From contig NZ_CP033896.1 in assembly GCF_003813965.1 (NCBI RefSeq), positions 1,798,001 to 1,862,000 of the forward strand: a DNA stretch of 64,000 nucleotides. Direction: 5' to 3'. This DNA comes from Corynebacterium choanae (lineage in GTDB: Bacteria; Actinomycetota; Actinomycetes; Mycobacteriales; Mycobacteriaceae). The position numbers were made by a program, and so were the translations under genes. The notes beneath the pieces were generated by a model. That model made no database searches and had not been told where the DNA came from. It saw only the letters and a program-made list of their open reading frames with translations. How positions within the stretch are numbered: position 1 is the stretch's first letter; each line of letters starts with the position of its first letter. Positions 19,872-29,253 of the stretch are shown here, piece by piece.

Positions 19872-20191
19872 GAATAGCCCAACCCTTCCTTGAAAAAACA
19901 CTTCACCGACGGCAAAGTGTGTGTCGCGAAACTACCACACCGCCACCGGCCAGCGGCGAAACGGTGCATCCGCACCACATTTGCACTGGCCAGTGCAGCA
20001 GGCAACCACCGGGGAACGACGCCGGCACAGTGCTGCGCTTCCACCCCTTCCGGGTTTCCTTGTCGCAGTGCTGGCAGCATTCAATTTTTTTGGCAGCTCA
20101 CAGGTAGCGACTGCGACAGTGGCGAAATACCATGCGGTAGTGCACGCAGTAAACGTTTGCCCGCCCGGCGTTGAGCCCGACGAGCAGTGTG
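19872..20191. other. Intergenic region between rip1 and dxr
   Basis: About 320 bp. No gene, hairpin or repeat recognised; larger than usual for these neighbours. Confidence 0.45.
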
Positions 20192-21379
20192 CTAGCGCAC
20201 CCAACTATCCATTACCTGGTGTGCCTGCCGCCGGGCGGCCTGCTCCACGGTGAGCACATCATCAATAGTGGTCGGGGTGACTTCCGCAAAGTCGGGGCGT
20301 GCATCAAACACGGCAGCAATAGTATCGACAATCTGTGGGAAAGCGATGTCACCGGCGACAAATCTCGCCACAGCTTCCTCATTGACGGCGTTATACACCG
20401 ACGGGTAGCTGCGCCCGGCGTCACTGGCGAAGGCGGCCAGCTGCACCGCTGGGAAGTTGTCATTATCAACCGGCGCAAAATCCCACTGACTTGCTTGCAG
20501 AAAATCCAATGCCGGCTGCACGTTCGTGAACCGCTCCTCCAATCCGAGCGCGTAGGCGATCGGTAATTTCATCGAAGGAGGGCTGGCCTGAGCGATAGTG
20601 GCGCCATCGACGAACGTCACCATCGAGTGCACAATTGACTGCGGATGAACCACCACATCGATAGCTGCAGCAGGCATGTCAAACAATAACGTCGCTTCGA
20701 TAAGCTCTAGCCCTTTATTCACCAACGTCGCCGAATTCAGGGTGTTCATCTGCCCCATCGACCAGGTTGGGTGAGCAAGCGCCTGCGCTGGGGTAACATC
20801 CATCATCTCCGCGCGTGTTTTGCCCCGGAACGGTCCGCCGGAGGCGGTCAGCACCAACCGACTCACCTCCTCGCGACGCCCCGATCGGAGACATTGCGCC
20901 ATTGCTGAATGTTCCGAATCAACCGGCACAATCTGTCCTGGGGCGGCCAAATCGAGCACCAGCTGTGAGCCGGTAACCAGTGATTCTTTGTTGGCTAACG
21001 CTAATTTCGCACCAATCTCCAACGCCGCACAGGTGGCGTGAATCCCGGTCGCCCCTACAAGCGCGTTGAGCACAATATCCGGGTTCTCTGCTTGCCGCAC
21101 CAGTTGCTCAGCCGCCTGGGACCCACCGATCACCGTTCCGCCAAGTGCCTCACCAACCTGCTGGGCGACCTGCTCATTTGCGCAAGCAACCTGATGTGGT
21201 TGCAAACCAAACTGGCGTGCCTGAGCAATGAACAATTCTGGTTGCCCACCACCGGCGGCGATACCTATCAGCTCGAAGCGATCTGCATGCTGCGCGATGA
21301 CTTCGAGAGCTTGAGTACCGATTGATCCTGTCGATCCAAGGACAATGACGCTGCGTTTGCTCGATTCCATGTGTGCCAT
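20192..21379 (-). CDS. dxr: 1-deoxy-D-xylulose 5-phosphate reductoisomerase
   Basis: 395 residues; an ATG three codons in (21370) is an equally good start. Makes MEP from DXP with NADPH, the committed step of the MEP pathway. Seen: NADPH-binding GSTGSIG at residues 15-21, ALANKESLV near residue 128, metal site VDSEHSA near 153, TASGGPFRG, and HPTWSMG of the catalytic loop. Works with ispG in the same cluster. Confidence 0.97.
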   Translation of the reverse strand: MAHMESSKRSVIVLGSTGSIGTQALEVIAQHADRFELIGIAAGGGQPELFIAQARQFGLQPHQVACANEQVAQQVGEALGGTVIGGSQAAEQLVRQAENPDIVLNALVGATGIHATCAALEIGAKLALANKESLVTGSQLVLDLAAPGQIVPVDSEHSAMAQCLRSGRREEVSRLVLTASGGPFRGKTRAEMMDVTPAQALAHPTWSMGQMNTLNSATLVNKGLELIEATLLFDMPAAAIDVVVHPQSIVHSMVTFVDGATIAQASPPSMKLPIAYALGLEERFTNVQPALDFLQASQWDFAPVDNDNFPAVQLAAFASDAGRSYPSVYNAVNEEAVARFVAGDIAFPQIVDTIAAVFDARPDFAEVTPTTIDDVLTVEQAARRQAHQVMDSWVR

Positions 21380-22015
21380 TGTTTCATGGTCGCAGCTGCA
21401 GCGTCACCATTGAAGGTGGGAGCCTGTGGCGATAGCCCAAAAGTGGAGTTACACAAGCCACGCTCACACAGCCGACAACCGTTCGGTATCCAAAATCTCC
21501 GATTGCGCGCACCATGCTGTTCGGTTCTTATGGGGAATATAACAGCGCTTACTGCCCCAATCCGGCAAACACTGTCCTTGTGCGCCCCACCCCGGCACAC
21601 ACCCTAGCAATGACAGACGGTGCGTCCCCTTCCCCATTCCCCACCCCCGCATGGGGTAGTCTCTGCGCACTGACAACGGGAGCGAATATTGAGATACGTC
21701 ACATCAGTAGTCTTTTTTCGTGTTTAACACCGGCAAAGATCAACCCGTTACGAAGAAAGTATGAAAAGATAGCAGGTAAGTATCGCATCGCCGCACACCC
21801 CTAATGATTCAATTGGGGTATCGACGATGCGAACAATCATGCGGGAACAGTGTCACGCATTGCCCTGTTCGTTTCGCGAAAAGCAACCTCGGACTGGGAT
21901 GCTTGTGACCGTCTTCCGCCAATATCCAACGACTACGTGCCGGAATAACTCCGCCGAGCCGCACTGATTGCGGCTGTGATCGGATGACCGCGCAACTCTA
22001 GCAAGGAGCAATGAC
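21380..22015. other. Intergenic region between dxr and the DUF2631 gene
   Basis: Divergent promoter region of about 0.6 kb. It contains an inverted repeat at 21784-21831: outer arms CGCATCG / CGATGCG and inner ACCCC / GGGGT. No gene recognised. Confidence 0.55.
21784..21831 (+). repeat. Two-tier inverted repeat upstream of the DUF2631 gene
   Basis: Outer 7-bp arms (21784-21790, 21825-21831) and inner 5-bp arms (21797-21801, 21815-21819) can form a stacked hairpin. Could be an operator, a leader structure or a terminator; no T tract follows. Confidence 0.4.
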
Positions 22016-22462
22016 GTGGGTTCCCACAGCATCGACGCCGAAGTTTACAACGATGTCTCCACCGCCGAAGAGCCCTCGGCCGCGTGGGGCTGGCACCGAA
22101 TTGGTAAGCGGCGCACCGTCACCGCCGCAGTTCTCAGCGCTATTTTCCTGCTGCTGATGAACTTTGGTAACCACCATGGTCATGTGGAAACCATCTATCT
22201 GGTAGTGATTGCAGTCGCCATCCTGCTCATGGCAGGCCTTTGGGTGAAGCATCCGCACTTCAAGCAAAAGACCACGGTTACCGCACACAACCGTCCAGTT
22301 GGCCACATTGAACCCGATTGGGCACACGATCAGCTGACCTTGACCGGAAAGTATGCGGATCTTAACGATGCACAGCTGCGTAGCCTCAACATTGATCCGG
22401 CGACCGTACACCGTCCAATCGATCCGGTTGCTGCACCTACCCAGCGGGTAATCGTCAAGTAG
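22016..22462 (+). CDS. DUF2631 small membrane protein
   Basis: 148 residues from a GTG at 22016, fixed by AAGGAG seven bases upstream. Hydrophilic N-terminus with AAWGWHRIG, two membrane segments (about 34-50 and 60-80) separated by GNHHGHVE, and a hydrophilic C-terminal half. This is the pattern of the actinobacterial DUF2631 family, which commonly sits next to dxr/rip1; function unknown. Ends at a strong terminator, so it is a single-gene unit. Confidence 0.85.
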   Translation: MGSHSIDAEVYNDVSTAEEPSAAWGWHRIGKRRTVTAAVLSAIFLLLMNFGNHHGHVETIYLVVIAVAILLMAGLWVKHPHFKQKTTVTAHNRPVGHIEPDWAHDQLTLTGKYADLNDAQLRSLNIDPATVHRPIDPVAAPTQRVIVK

Positions 22463-22528
22463 AGCCAATACAAGGCATCGCACCCTAAGCCAACGGCTTG
22501 CCCGTTACCGCAGGGCGCTATCCCACCA

Positions 22529-22580
22529 CCCACCGACATTGCTGTTGTCGCAACAGCAAGCCTTGTCGGTGGGTTTTTTT
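22529..22580 (+). terminator. Rho-independent terminator of the DUF2631 gene
   Basis: Nested stem: outer CCCACCGACA / TGTCGGTGGG (22529-22538, 22564-22573), inner TTGCTGTTG / CAACAGCAA, followed by seven T residues (22574-22580). Confidence 0.93.
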
Positions 22581-22926
22581 ATGTCGGCAACATCTCTGCA
22601 AGCAAGCATCCCCGGGAAACTCTCATTAGCGGTAAGTTCTCCTGCTTCTTCCAAGCGACGCATTTACCCCACTCGTTGTTTCACATGGCTTGCCACATAC
22701 TCCCCTTCTTTCGCACGGCGATCAATACCACGGGGCACTGACCGTGTGCCGAATCAGGACTGAGCGCAACACCGTACAGGTTTGCCAAGACGCCAACTGG
22801 TGCCCTCACTCAGGAATGAAAACGGGCACAAGTGCTACTACTCAATGCTTGAACCGTCCTGTTTTCCACCCGCAACAGAGGGCATATCACCCCCTCCTGT
22901 GTGAAGCTCAAAGGTGTGAGCAAAGA

Positions 22927-22944
22927 CAAAACGGCGCCGTTTTG
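22927..22944 (+). promoter_or_regulatory. Perfect 18-nt palindrome, candidate operator
   Basis: CAAAACGGCGCCGTTTTG reads the same on both strands. It has no loop, so it suits a dimeric regulator better than an RNA hairpin. It lies 560 bp upstream of oppB and 465 bp after the DUF2631 gene. The regulator is unknown. Confidence 0.55.
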
Positions 22945-22977
22945 ACGTTCCTCGCTCGCTCGCCTGCGAAGAAATAT

Positions 22978-23007
22978 GGCCTAAATTACCCCCGCGAAAT
23001 TTAGGCC
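22978..23007 (+). repeat. 10-bp perfect inverted repeat
   Basis: GGCCTAAATT and AATTTAGGCC separated by 10 nt. Could be an operator or a weak terminator (short T run TTT after the second arm). Confidence 0.6.
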
Positions 23008-23173
23008 TTTCCTATCTCACCGTATGGAAAACCCCAGGCCAAGACGTTGGCGCTCACAAAGCAGCAAAGGCTAGTACACCCATAGGAAAAAAGCATAGGC
23101 CGGAAGTTCAACCACACCCGCCTGGCAGCGTAGACTGTGACCACAGGCACAGTTATGTGCCCTCCCTGCCCAT

Positions 23174-23217
23174 CCCACACTAAGGATGACACGGAACGTG
23201 CATCATCCGGCGTGGGG
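23174..23217 (+). promoter_or_regulatory. Nested hairpin in the opp upstream region
   Basis: Arms CCCAC/GTGGG, GGATGA/TCATCC and CACG/CGTG stack around a GAA loop with small bulges. It resembles a structured mRNA leader or attenuator, about 290 nt before oppB. No known riboswitch class recognised. Confidence 0.4.
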
Positions 23218-23503
23218 CCACGTGGATGAGGGAGACGCTCCGGTTAGCTAATGTTTGGCAAGTTAACCGGTTCACCGCAGGAACTGTTGAGTGAATTCGG
23301 ATGATTTCAACATTCGAGATCACCCCCCAAGATTGCAGTGATCTCCAGCGCACTCCCCTGATCCACGTGGCCCCACTGCTGTTTGATCGCCACAGCAGTG
23401 CACCGCTGGTTCCAAGACGGCACCGAGATACACAATCGGGCGAGCCGTCACAACCAGTACCACCACTGCCAACAGTGTTGTCCGTCAGGAAGGCCTACGA
23501 GAG

Positions 23504-24487
23504 ATGATCAAATATCTGCTCAAGAAAGTGGCGAGTTGGGGGTTGATGATTTTCATCGCCGTCAACGTCACCTATTTTCTTGCGAGCGCGTTTCTAAACC
23601 CCCGCTCTAACTACATTGGACGTCGTCCACCAGTCCCCGAGGATCGCATCGACGCAATCCTCACCCCGCTGAACCTCAACGACAAGATTTCGATCTGGGA
23701 ACGGTGGTGGACATGGCTGTCTAATATTCTCTTCCACTGGGACTGGGGCTACAGCCCGCTCGGCAACAGTGTGAACGAAGAGATCTCCTACCGTATTTGG
23801 GTATCCGCTCGGCTGCTGCTGTTAGCCACGATTTTGTCGATCGTCATCGGTATTTCCATTGGTGTGTACACTGCGTCTCGCCAGTACAAGACGGGTGACC
23901 GGGTGTTCCAATTCATCTCCATCGTGATGATGAACGTCCACATCGTGGTTTCCTCGCTGGTTGTCGTTTGGGCAGCCATCGAGATCAACAAGTCGGTTGG
24001 CAAGAGCTTGTTCTATGTCACTGGTTCTTCCTCGATTGGCGTCACCGGATTCTTCCCGCAGCTCATCGACCTCTTGCAGCACCTCATTCTGCCGACGATC
24101 TCGCTGGTGGTTATCTCCTACGCTGGCTACCACTTCCTGCAGCGCTCCATGCTGCTGGACAACATTAACGCCGACTATGTTCGTACGGCTCGCGCCAAAG
24201 GTTTGACCCGCAGTCAAGCTGTTCGCCGCCACGCGCTGCGTACTTCGATCATTCCGGTTGCTACCACGGTGGCATTCTCTATCCCGGGCGTGTTCGTTGG
24301 TGCAATTATGACTGAAACTATTTTCGGCTGGCGCGGCATGGGTCAATACTTCCTGCAGACGATCAACCGCAATGACATTCACGGTGCAGTGGCTGTTGCG
24401 GCCTTCGGTGCAGCAATGACCGCAGTCGGCGCAATCTTGTCCGACTTGTTCGTCGTATTCCTCGACCCACGAGTGAGGGTGAGCTAA
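23504..24487 (+). CDS. oppB: Peptide ABC transporter permease (OppB/DppB-like)
   Basis: 327 residues. Inner-membrane permease with six predicted membrane helices. The typical OppB N-terminus (MIKYLLKKV...) and the cytoplasmic EAA-type loop DYVRTARAKGL near residue 224 identify the family; ETIFGWRGMGQY near residue 270 is a further OppB mark. It forms a heterodimer with the next gene product for import of oligopeptides (family knowledge). AGGAAGG lies before the ATG. The stop codon is immediately followed by the oppC ATG. Confidence 0.92.
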   Translation: MIKYLLKKVASWGLMIFIAVNVTYFLASAFLNPRSNYIGRRPPVPEDRIDAILTPLNLNDKISIWERWWTWLSNILFHWDWGYSPLGNSVNEEISYRIWVSARLLLLATILSIVIGISIGVYTASRQYKTGDRVFQFISIVMMNVHIVVSSLVVVWAAIEINKSVGKSLFYVTGSSSIGVTGFFPQLIDLLQHLILPTISLVVISYAGYHFLQRSMLLDNINADYVRTARAKGLTRSQAVRRHALRTSIIPVATTVAFSIPGVFVGAIMTETIFGWRGMGQYFLQTINRNDIHGAVAVAAFGAAMTAVGAILSDLFVVFLDPRVRVS

Positions 24488-25561
24488 ATGTATAAAAACT
24501 ATCGCAATAAGGGCGAGGATCGCACTGAACGGTTAAGCGCTAACGCCTCACCGGTCAATGACGTCAGTGTCGATTCGAACCCATATAATCAGTCGCTCAT
24601 CTCGACCACCACCTCCGACTATGAGTCTGCCGGCGAACGCATTCGTCGCCTGCGGGCAGAACGCGGCGACTCCCCTGATTCGCCGGAGCAGACCTCTGTT
24701 TCAGCGCCGATGCGGAAATCGACACTGTATTATCGCCGGTTTGTCCGCAATAAGCTGGCTGTGGTGGGTTCGTTTATTTTCATTGCCTTGTTGCTCCTGG
24801 CAACATTGGGCTCATTTGTGGCCCAATGGGATTTCACCGAACCTGACTTCCTGAACCTGTCAGAGCCACCGTCAAGCGAGCACTGGTTTGGCACCTCGTC
24901 CTCTGGTAACGATCTGTTCGCTATGACCGTGCACGGTCTGGGGCGTTCCCTGATTATCGCTGTGACCGTGTCAATTTCGACGACGATCATCGCCTCCATG
25001 GTTGGTACTGCTGCTGCCCTTCTCGGTGGCCGCCCAGAACGGGCCATTTTGGCAGTTATCCACTTCCTGCTGGTGGTTCCTTCCTTCCTCATCATTGCAC
25101 TGTTGGTGTCCGGCTCCGGTGGCGACTGGAAGCTACTCATCGTCGTGCTTATCGCATTCGGTTGGACCTACTATGCCCGTGTGATTTGGTCGATGGCACT
25201 CTCGATTCGGGAACGCGACTATGTGCGCGCCGCAAAATACATGGGTGTTTCAAACTTCACTATTTTGTACCGACACATGGTGCCGAATATCGGTTCACTC
25301 ATCATTATTAACCTGGCACTTGGTGTCGTCTCCACGGTGATGAGTGAGACCGGTCTTTCCTTCCTTGGCTTGGGTGTGAAAATCCCCGACGTCTCCTTAG
25401 GTACCTTGCTGTCCACGGGTGCGAATTCACTCGAGTCCTCCCCCTGGGAGTTCTACTTCCCGGCAGCTGTGCTCACCCTGCTGACTGTGTCGATGGCGTT
25501 TATCGCCGACGGTCTGCGGGACGCTCTTGACCCCAACTCATCTGCAGGAGGCCAGGCATAA
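24488..25561 (+). CDS. oppC: Peptide ABC transporter permease (OppC/DppC-like)
   Basis: 357 residues. A hydrophilic N-terminal region of about 80 residues, rich in Ser, Asp and Arg, precedes the first membrane helix; this is longer than in most OppC proteins. Family marks: FVRNKLAVVG, HWFGTSSSGNDLF near residue 133, the EAA loop DYVRAAKYMGV near residue 245, and ETGLSFLGLG near residue 297. It starts directly after the oppB stop with no spacer, indicating translational coupling. Confidence 0.92.
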   Translation: MYKNYRNKGEDRTERLSANASPVNDVSVDSNPYNQSLISTTTSDYESAGERIRRLRAERGDSPDSPEQTSVSAPMRKSTLYYRRFVRNKLAVVGSFIFIALLLLATLGSFVAQWDFTEPDFLNLSEPPSSEHWFGTSSSGNDLFAMTVHGLGRSLIIAVTVSISTTIIASMVGTAAALLGGRPERAILAVIHFLLVVPSFLIIALLVSGSGGDWKLLIVVLIAFGWTYYARVIWSMALSIRERDYVRAAKYMGVSNFTILYRHMVPNIGSLIIINLALGVVSTVMSETGLSFLGLGVKIPDVSLGTLLSTGANSLESSPWEFYFPAAVLTLLTVSMAFIADGLRDALDPNSSAGGQA

Positions 25562-25563
25562 TC

Positions 25564-27471
25564 ATGGCATCATTACAACCTGTGCTTTCCGTCCGCAATC
25601 TCAACGTGTCCTTCCCTTCAGAGGCTGGCACCGTTGATGCTGTGCGCGACGTCAACTTCGACCTGTATCCGGGTAAAACCCTCGGTATTGTGGGTGAATC
25701 TGGTTCTGGTAAATCAGTCACCTCGATGGCGATCATGGGGCTGCTGCCGGATTATGCGAAAATCACCGGCTCGGTGAAACTCGACGAGCGGGAACTCATC
25801 GGTTTGACCGATCAGCAAATGTCGTCGATTCGCGGTAAAGACATTGGCATGATCTTCCAGGATCCGCTGTCGGCGCTGACCCCAGTGTTTGATATCGGCA
25901 CCCAGCTGGTTGAGGCGCTGCAAACTCACCAAAACATTTCCAAGAAAGCCGCTTGGAACGAGGCAGTTGAGCTGCTTGATCTGGTCGGTATTCCAGATCC
26001 GAAGACCCGTGTTAAAGCCTTCCCGCACGAATTTTCTGGCGGTATGCGGCAGCGTGTGGTCATCGCTATTGCGATTGCAAACAAGCCGCGGATCCTCATC
26101 GCCGACGAGCCAACCACCGCGTTGGACGTGACTATTCAGGCGCAGATCCTGGAGCTGATCAAAAAAGCTCAGAAGGAAACCAACGCCGCCACCATCATGA
26201 TCACCCACGACATGGGTGTGGTTGCTGGCACCGCCGACGATGTGATGGTGATGTATGCCGGTACGCCGATTGAAAAAGCAGATGTGTTCTCGCTATTCGA
26301 TCAACCGCGCATGCCATATACCATCGGTTTGCTGGGGTCTATCCCCTCGCTTGCCGACAATGACAAGGAAGCGCTGACAGCTATCGACGGCACTCCGCCG
26401 ATCGTGGTGGATCTGCCTGACGAATGCCCCTTCGCTGCTCGCTGCCCGATCGCTACTGTGGAATGTCTTGACCATGAGCCACCGCTGACCGAGATCGCGC
26501 CAGGTCACGAGTCCGCTTGTATCAAGTCGCATCTCATTGCGGATCGGAAACTGCAGGGGCAAGACATCTTCCCCCGGCCAGAGCGTCCTGAACAAATGTT
26601 TGCAGGTATTCCCCGCGATGAGCGCGAAACCGTGCTCGATGTCACCAACTTAAAGAAGACCTATCCGCTCGTTAAGGGCGCGCTGCTCAAACGGCGGGTC
26701 GGCTGGGTGGAAGCCGTCAAGGGGCTGACCTTTGATATTAAAGCTGGCGAATGTTTTGCGATCGTCGGCGAATCCGGGTGTGGTAAAACCACCACCCTCC
26801 TCGAGCTGATGGATCTCACGCCGCAAGAAGGCGCCACCATTGTGATCAATGGTGAAAATGCGGCAAACATGAACCGGAAACAGCGGCAAGAAGCCCGCAA
26901 AGATATCCAGATCGTGTTCCAAGATCCAATGGGTGCGCTGGATCCGCGCCTGACCGTGGCTGAAGTGTTGCGGGAACCACTCGAGGCACTCGGCTGGGAG
27001 GGCGATATTAATGCCCGGATCCGCGAGCTGATGGATCTGGTTGGCTTGAACCCAGCACACGTCGACCGCTTCCCCGGTCATTTCTCCGGCGGTCAGCGGC
27101 AGCGTATTTCGCTGGCCCGGGCGTTGGCTACAAATCCGAAGCTGATTGTGCTCGACGAGCCGGTTTCTGCGCTGGACGTGTCTATTCAGGCTTCTATGCT
27201 GAACCTGCTTGATGAGCTGAAAGCCAAGCTGGGGATCTCGTATCTCATTGTTGCCCACGACCTTGCGGTGATCCGCCACATCTCTGACCGTACTGCGATT
27301 ATGTACAAGGGTCAGTTCGTCGAGATGGGTGATACAGAGGATCTTTTCGCTAATCCGCAGCATCCGTACACCAAGGCGCTGCTGTCGGCGATTCCGATTC
27401 CGGATCCGCATGTGGAACGTACCCGCGAGCGCATCATTTTGGACGACGACTATTCGCAGATCACCACCTAA
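25564..27471 (+). CDS. oppD: Fused peptide ABC transporter ATPase (OppD-OppF)
   Basis: 635 residues with two complete ABC domains in one chain. Domain 1: Walker A GESGSGKS (44-51), signature SGGMRQR (about 158), Walker B ILIADEPTTALD, then the oligopeptide-type C-terminal Cys-rich segment (CPFAARCPIATVEC). Domain 2: Walker A GESGCGKT (about 402), SGGQRQR (about 508), LIVLDEPVSALD. Both sites look catalytically intact. It energises import by OppBC. Two bases separate it from oppC. No binding protein gene follows; the operon ends at a terminator. Confidence 0.94.
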   Translation: MASLQPVLSVRNLNVSFPSEAGTVDAVRDVNFDLYPGKTLGIVGESGSGKSVTSMAIMGLLPDYAKITGSVKLDERELIGLTDQQMSSIRGKDIGMIFQDPLSALTPVFDIGTQLVEALQTHQNISKKAAWNEAVELLDLVGIPDPKTRVKAFPHEFSGGMRQRVVIAIAIANKPRILIADEPTTALDVTIQAQILELIKKAQKETNAATIMITHDMGVVAGTADDVMVMYAGTPIEKADVFSLFDQPRMPYTIGLLGSIPSLADNDKEALTAIDGTPPIVVDLPDECPFAARCPIATVECLDHEPPLTEIAPGHESACIKSHLIADRKLQGQDIFPRPERPEQMFAGIPRDERETVLDVTNLKKTYPLVKGALLKRRVGWVEAVKGLTFDIKAGECFAIVGESGCGKTTTLLELMDLTPQEGATIVINGENAANMNRKQRQEARKDIQIVFQDPMGALDPRLTVAEVLREPLEALGWEGDINARIRELMDLVGLNPAHVDRFPGHFSGGQRQRISLARALATNPKLIVLDEPVSALDVSIQASMLNLLDELKAKLGISYLIVAHDLAVIRHISDRTAIMYKGQFVEMGDTEDLFANPQHPYTKALLSAIPIPDPHVERTRERIILDDDYSQITT

Positions 27472-28345
27472 GTTGGGCGGTTTCTGCCGGACTGGTAGCA
27501 GCCTGCTAGCGCAGTAACATACCACCACCGGGCATTGTGCAAATTGCTGCACAGTGCCCGGTGTTTCGTTATTCCCACTCCAGTTGCCGTGGCGCGCCGC
27601 ATCATCCCACCCGCCTATGATGGCGTAGCCGCAATGCCATGATTGAAAAACGTGGGTCGGGTAATGCCATCGCTATCGAGATTTGGTGACCCCTGGCAGC
27701 GCACGGTGGTTGTACCGCGGGGATACCGGGGGTGTTGCCGATTTTTTGCTAAAGCCATCATTGGGAAATGTTCGCAGCACGGACGGAGCCAATGCGGCTG
27801 ATCCCGACATGGTTTTTATGCGCCCACGGGTGCTTGAATTGCCGTGTGCCGTGTGAAAACACCGAGTTGTGCAGCTGTTGACGCTCATCCCAGGAAGCTC
27901 ATCGCACCTGGTGCGAATTTCCTGAAGCTTTTCGGCTGTCCACAGGAGATGGCTATCTTGTAGCGTTGGCGCCGAGCCTGGTGCAGCACCGCGGATAGTG
28001 TGCCGGCACGCTTGCCGCCGATTAGCCGGGGACTATTGTGCAGCGCCCTACTGCCCTACCCTGCATATCTGCAACCGTTGATCGCGACAGCATCGCATCT
28101 GTTGGCAAACAATTAACGCTGTGAGTTGGGACGAATTTGCAGGAGTTCCAGCACGTGGGCTGCAATCAATCGCATCTCACCCGGTGTTCCCATCCAGCCA
28201 AACACCTTGGCGCAAGGTTGCACACTTTGCCGAACTCGCTGCGGCAACCTTGCACCGCTGGGTTGTCTTGTCGCAACAACGCGACTGACACAACATTGAA
28301 ACGTAGGAAACCACGCGCCGATGCGCCACGTCGCCGGTTGTTGGA
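27472..28345. other. Intergenic region between opp and sugar-transporter operons
   Basis: Convergent gap of about 0.9 kb. It holds the opp terminator at 27526-27563. The remainder shows no gene, RNA or repeat that I can support. Confidence 0.55.
27526..27563 (+). terminator. Terminator of the opp operon
   Basis: 15-bp stem CACCGGGCATTGTGC / GCACAGTGCCCGGTG (one G-T pair) with an 8-nt loop, followed by TTTCGTT. Confidence 0.88.
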
Positions 28346-29251
28346 TTATTTAATCGAGCCGGCAGTAAGACCGCTGACGAGCCGTTTTTCAATCACTGCA
28401 AAGAGTATGACCACTGGCACAATTGCCACAATGGAAACCCCAAACACGTAGTGCCAAGAAGTGTCGTATTGGCCGATGAATTTCGTCAACGCCACCGACA
28501 ATGGTTGCTTGCCTGCGCTGGAAAGAATCACCAATGATGCCGCGAACTCATTCCATGCTGCAACAAACGTGAAGATCACTGCAGTCACAATGCCCGGCCA
28601 CACCAATGGCAGATTCACCTTGGTGAGCACCTGCCAGCGACCGGCACCATCGATTTGTGCAGCTTCATCCACTTCACGTGGGACACTGGCGAAAAAGGAA
28701 TGCATAATCCAGGTGGCGAAGGACAGGTTGAACGCCGAATTCACCAGAATCATCGCCAGCCATGTGTCTTGCAGATTCAATGCTAAAAATTCACGCATCA
28801 ACCCTGCCACCAGCACTGCCGGCTGCAGCATTTGTGTCAACAGCACGGTGAACAAAAACAGTCCCCTGCCCGGGAACTTGTAGCGGGCTGTGTAATATGC
28901 GGCAGGCATGGCCACAAGTAGCACCACAATCGTGGCAGACACCGCGATAACAATCGTTGAGATGAGATTATCGAATACCGGGGTTTCCGGGGTGTCCCAC
29001 ATGGTGCGATAGTTATCCCACTGCCACTGGTGTGGGAAAAAGGTTGGATCAACACTTGTCGCCTCTGATTTGGGTTTCAGCGACGAGGTGAACATGTACA
29101 AATAGGGGGCGACAAAGAACAGGAACGTCACTGCACCGGCGAAAATCCGCAGCCCCATATGTGGCCGGTAGCCAGGTCCTGACGCTTCCTGATAGCGTTG
29201 CGCAATCCGCGAGGATCGGCGTTGCTTGCTGCGATTGTGGGAGGCTGCCAT
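28346..29251 (-). CDS. Sugar ABC transporter permease (MalG/UgpE-like)
   Basis: 301 residues. Six membrane helices after a basic N-terminus. Cytoplasmic EAA loop EVDEAAQIDGAGRW with the typical spacing to LPLVWPGI, near residue 192. The ATG lies two bases after the stop codon of the partner permease, with AGAGGTGG seven bases upstream. Partner of the MalF-like protein in a carbohydrate importer; the sugar is unknown (candidates: maltose/maltodextrin, trehalose, glycerol phosphate). Confidence 0.9.
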   Translation of the reverse strand: MAASHNRSKQRRSSRIAQRYQEASGPGYRPHMGLRIFAGAVTFLFFVAPYLYMFTSSLKPKSEATSVDPTFFPHQWQWDNYRTMWDTPETPVFDNLISTIVIAVSATIVVLLVAMPAAYYTARYKFPGRGLFLFTVLLTQMLQPAVLVAGLMREFLALNLQDTWLAMILVNSAFNLSFATWIMHSFFASVPREVDEAAQIDGAGRWQVLTKVNLPLVWPGIVTAVIFTFVAAWNEFAASLVILSSAGKQPLSVALTKFIGQYDTSWHYVFGVSIVAIVPVVILFAVIEKRLVSGLTAGSIK

Positions 29252-29253
29252 TG

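Larger units (their letters stand above)
22463..23503. other. 1-kb intergenic region upstream of oppB
   Basis: No ORF with family features. After the DUF2631 terminator it holds a perfect 18-nt palindrome (22927-22944), a perfect 10-bp hairpin (22978-23007), a nested hairpin (23174-23217) and a weaker 7-bp inverted repeat (23240-23270). This density of structure suggests the control region of the opp operon. Confidence 0.6.

Noticed and set aside
26650..27552. Minus-strand reading of 300 residues opposite oppDF
   Set aside because: Shadow of the second ABC domain, whose Walker A, signature and Walker B are intact.
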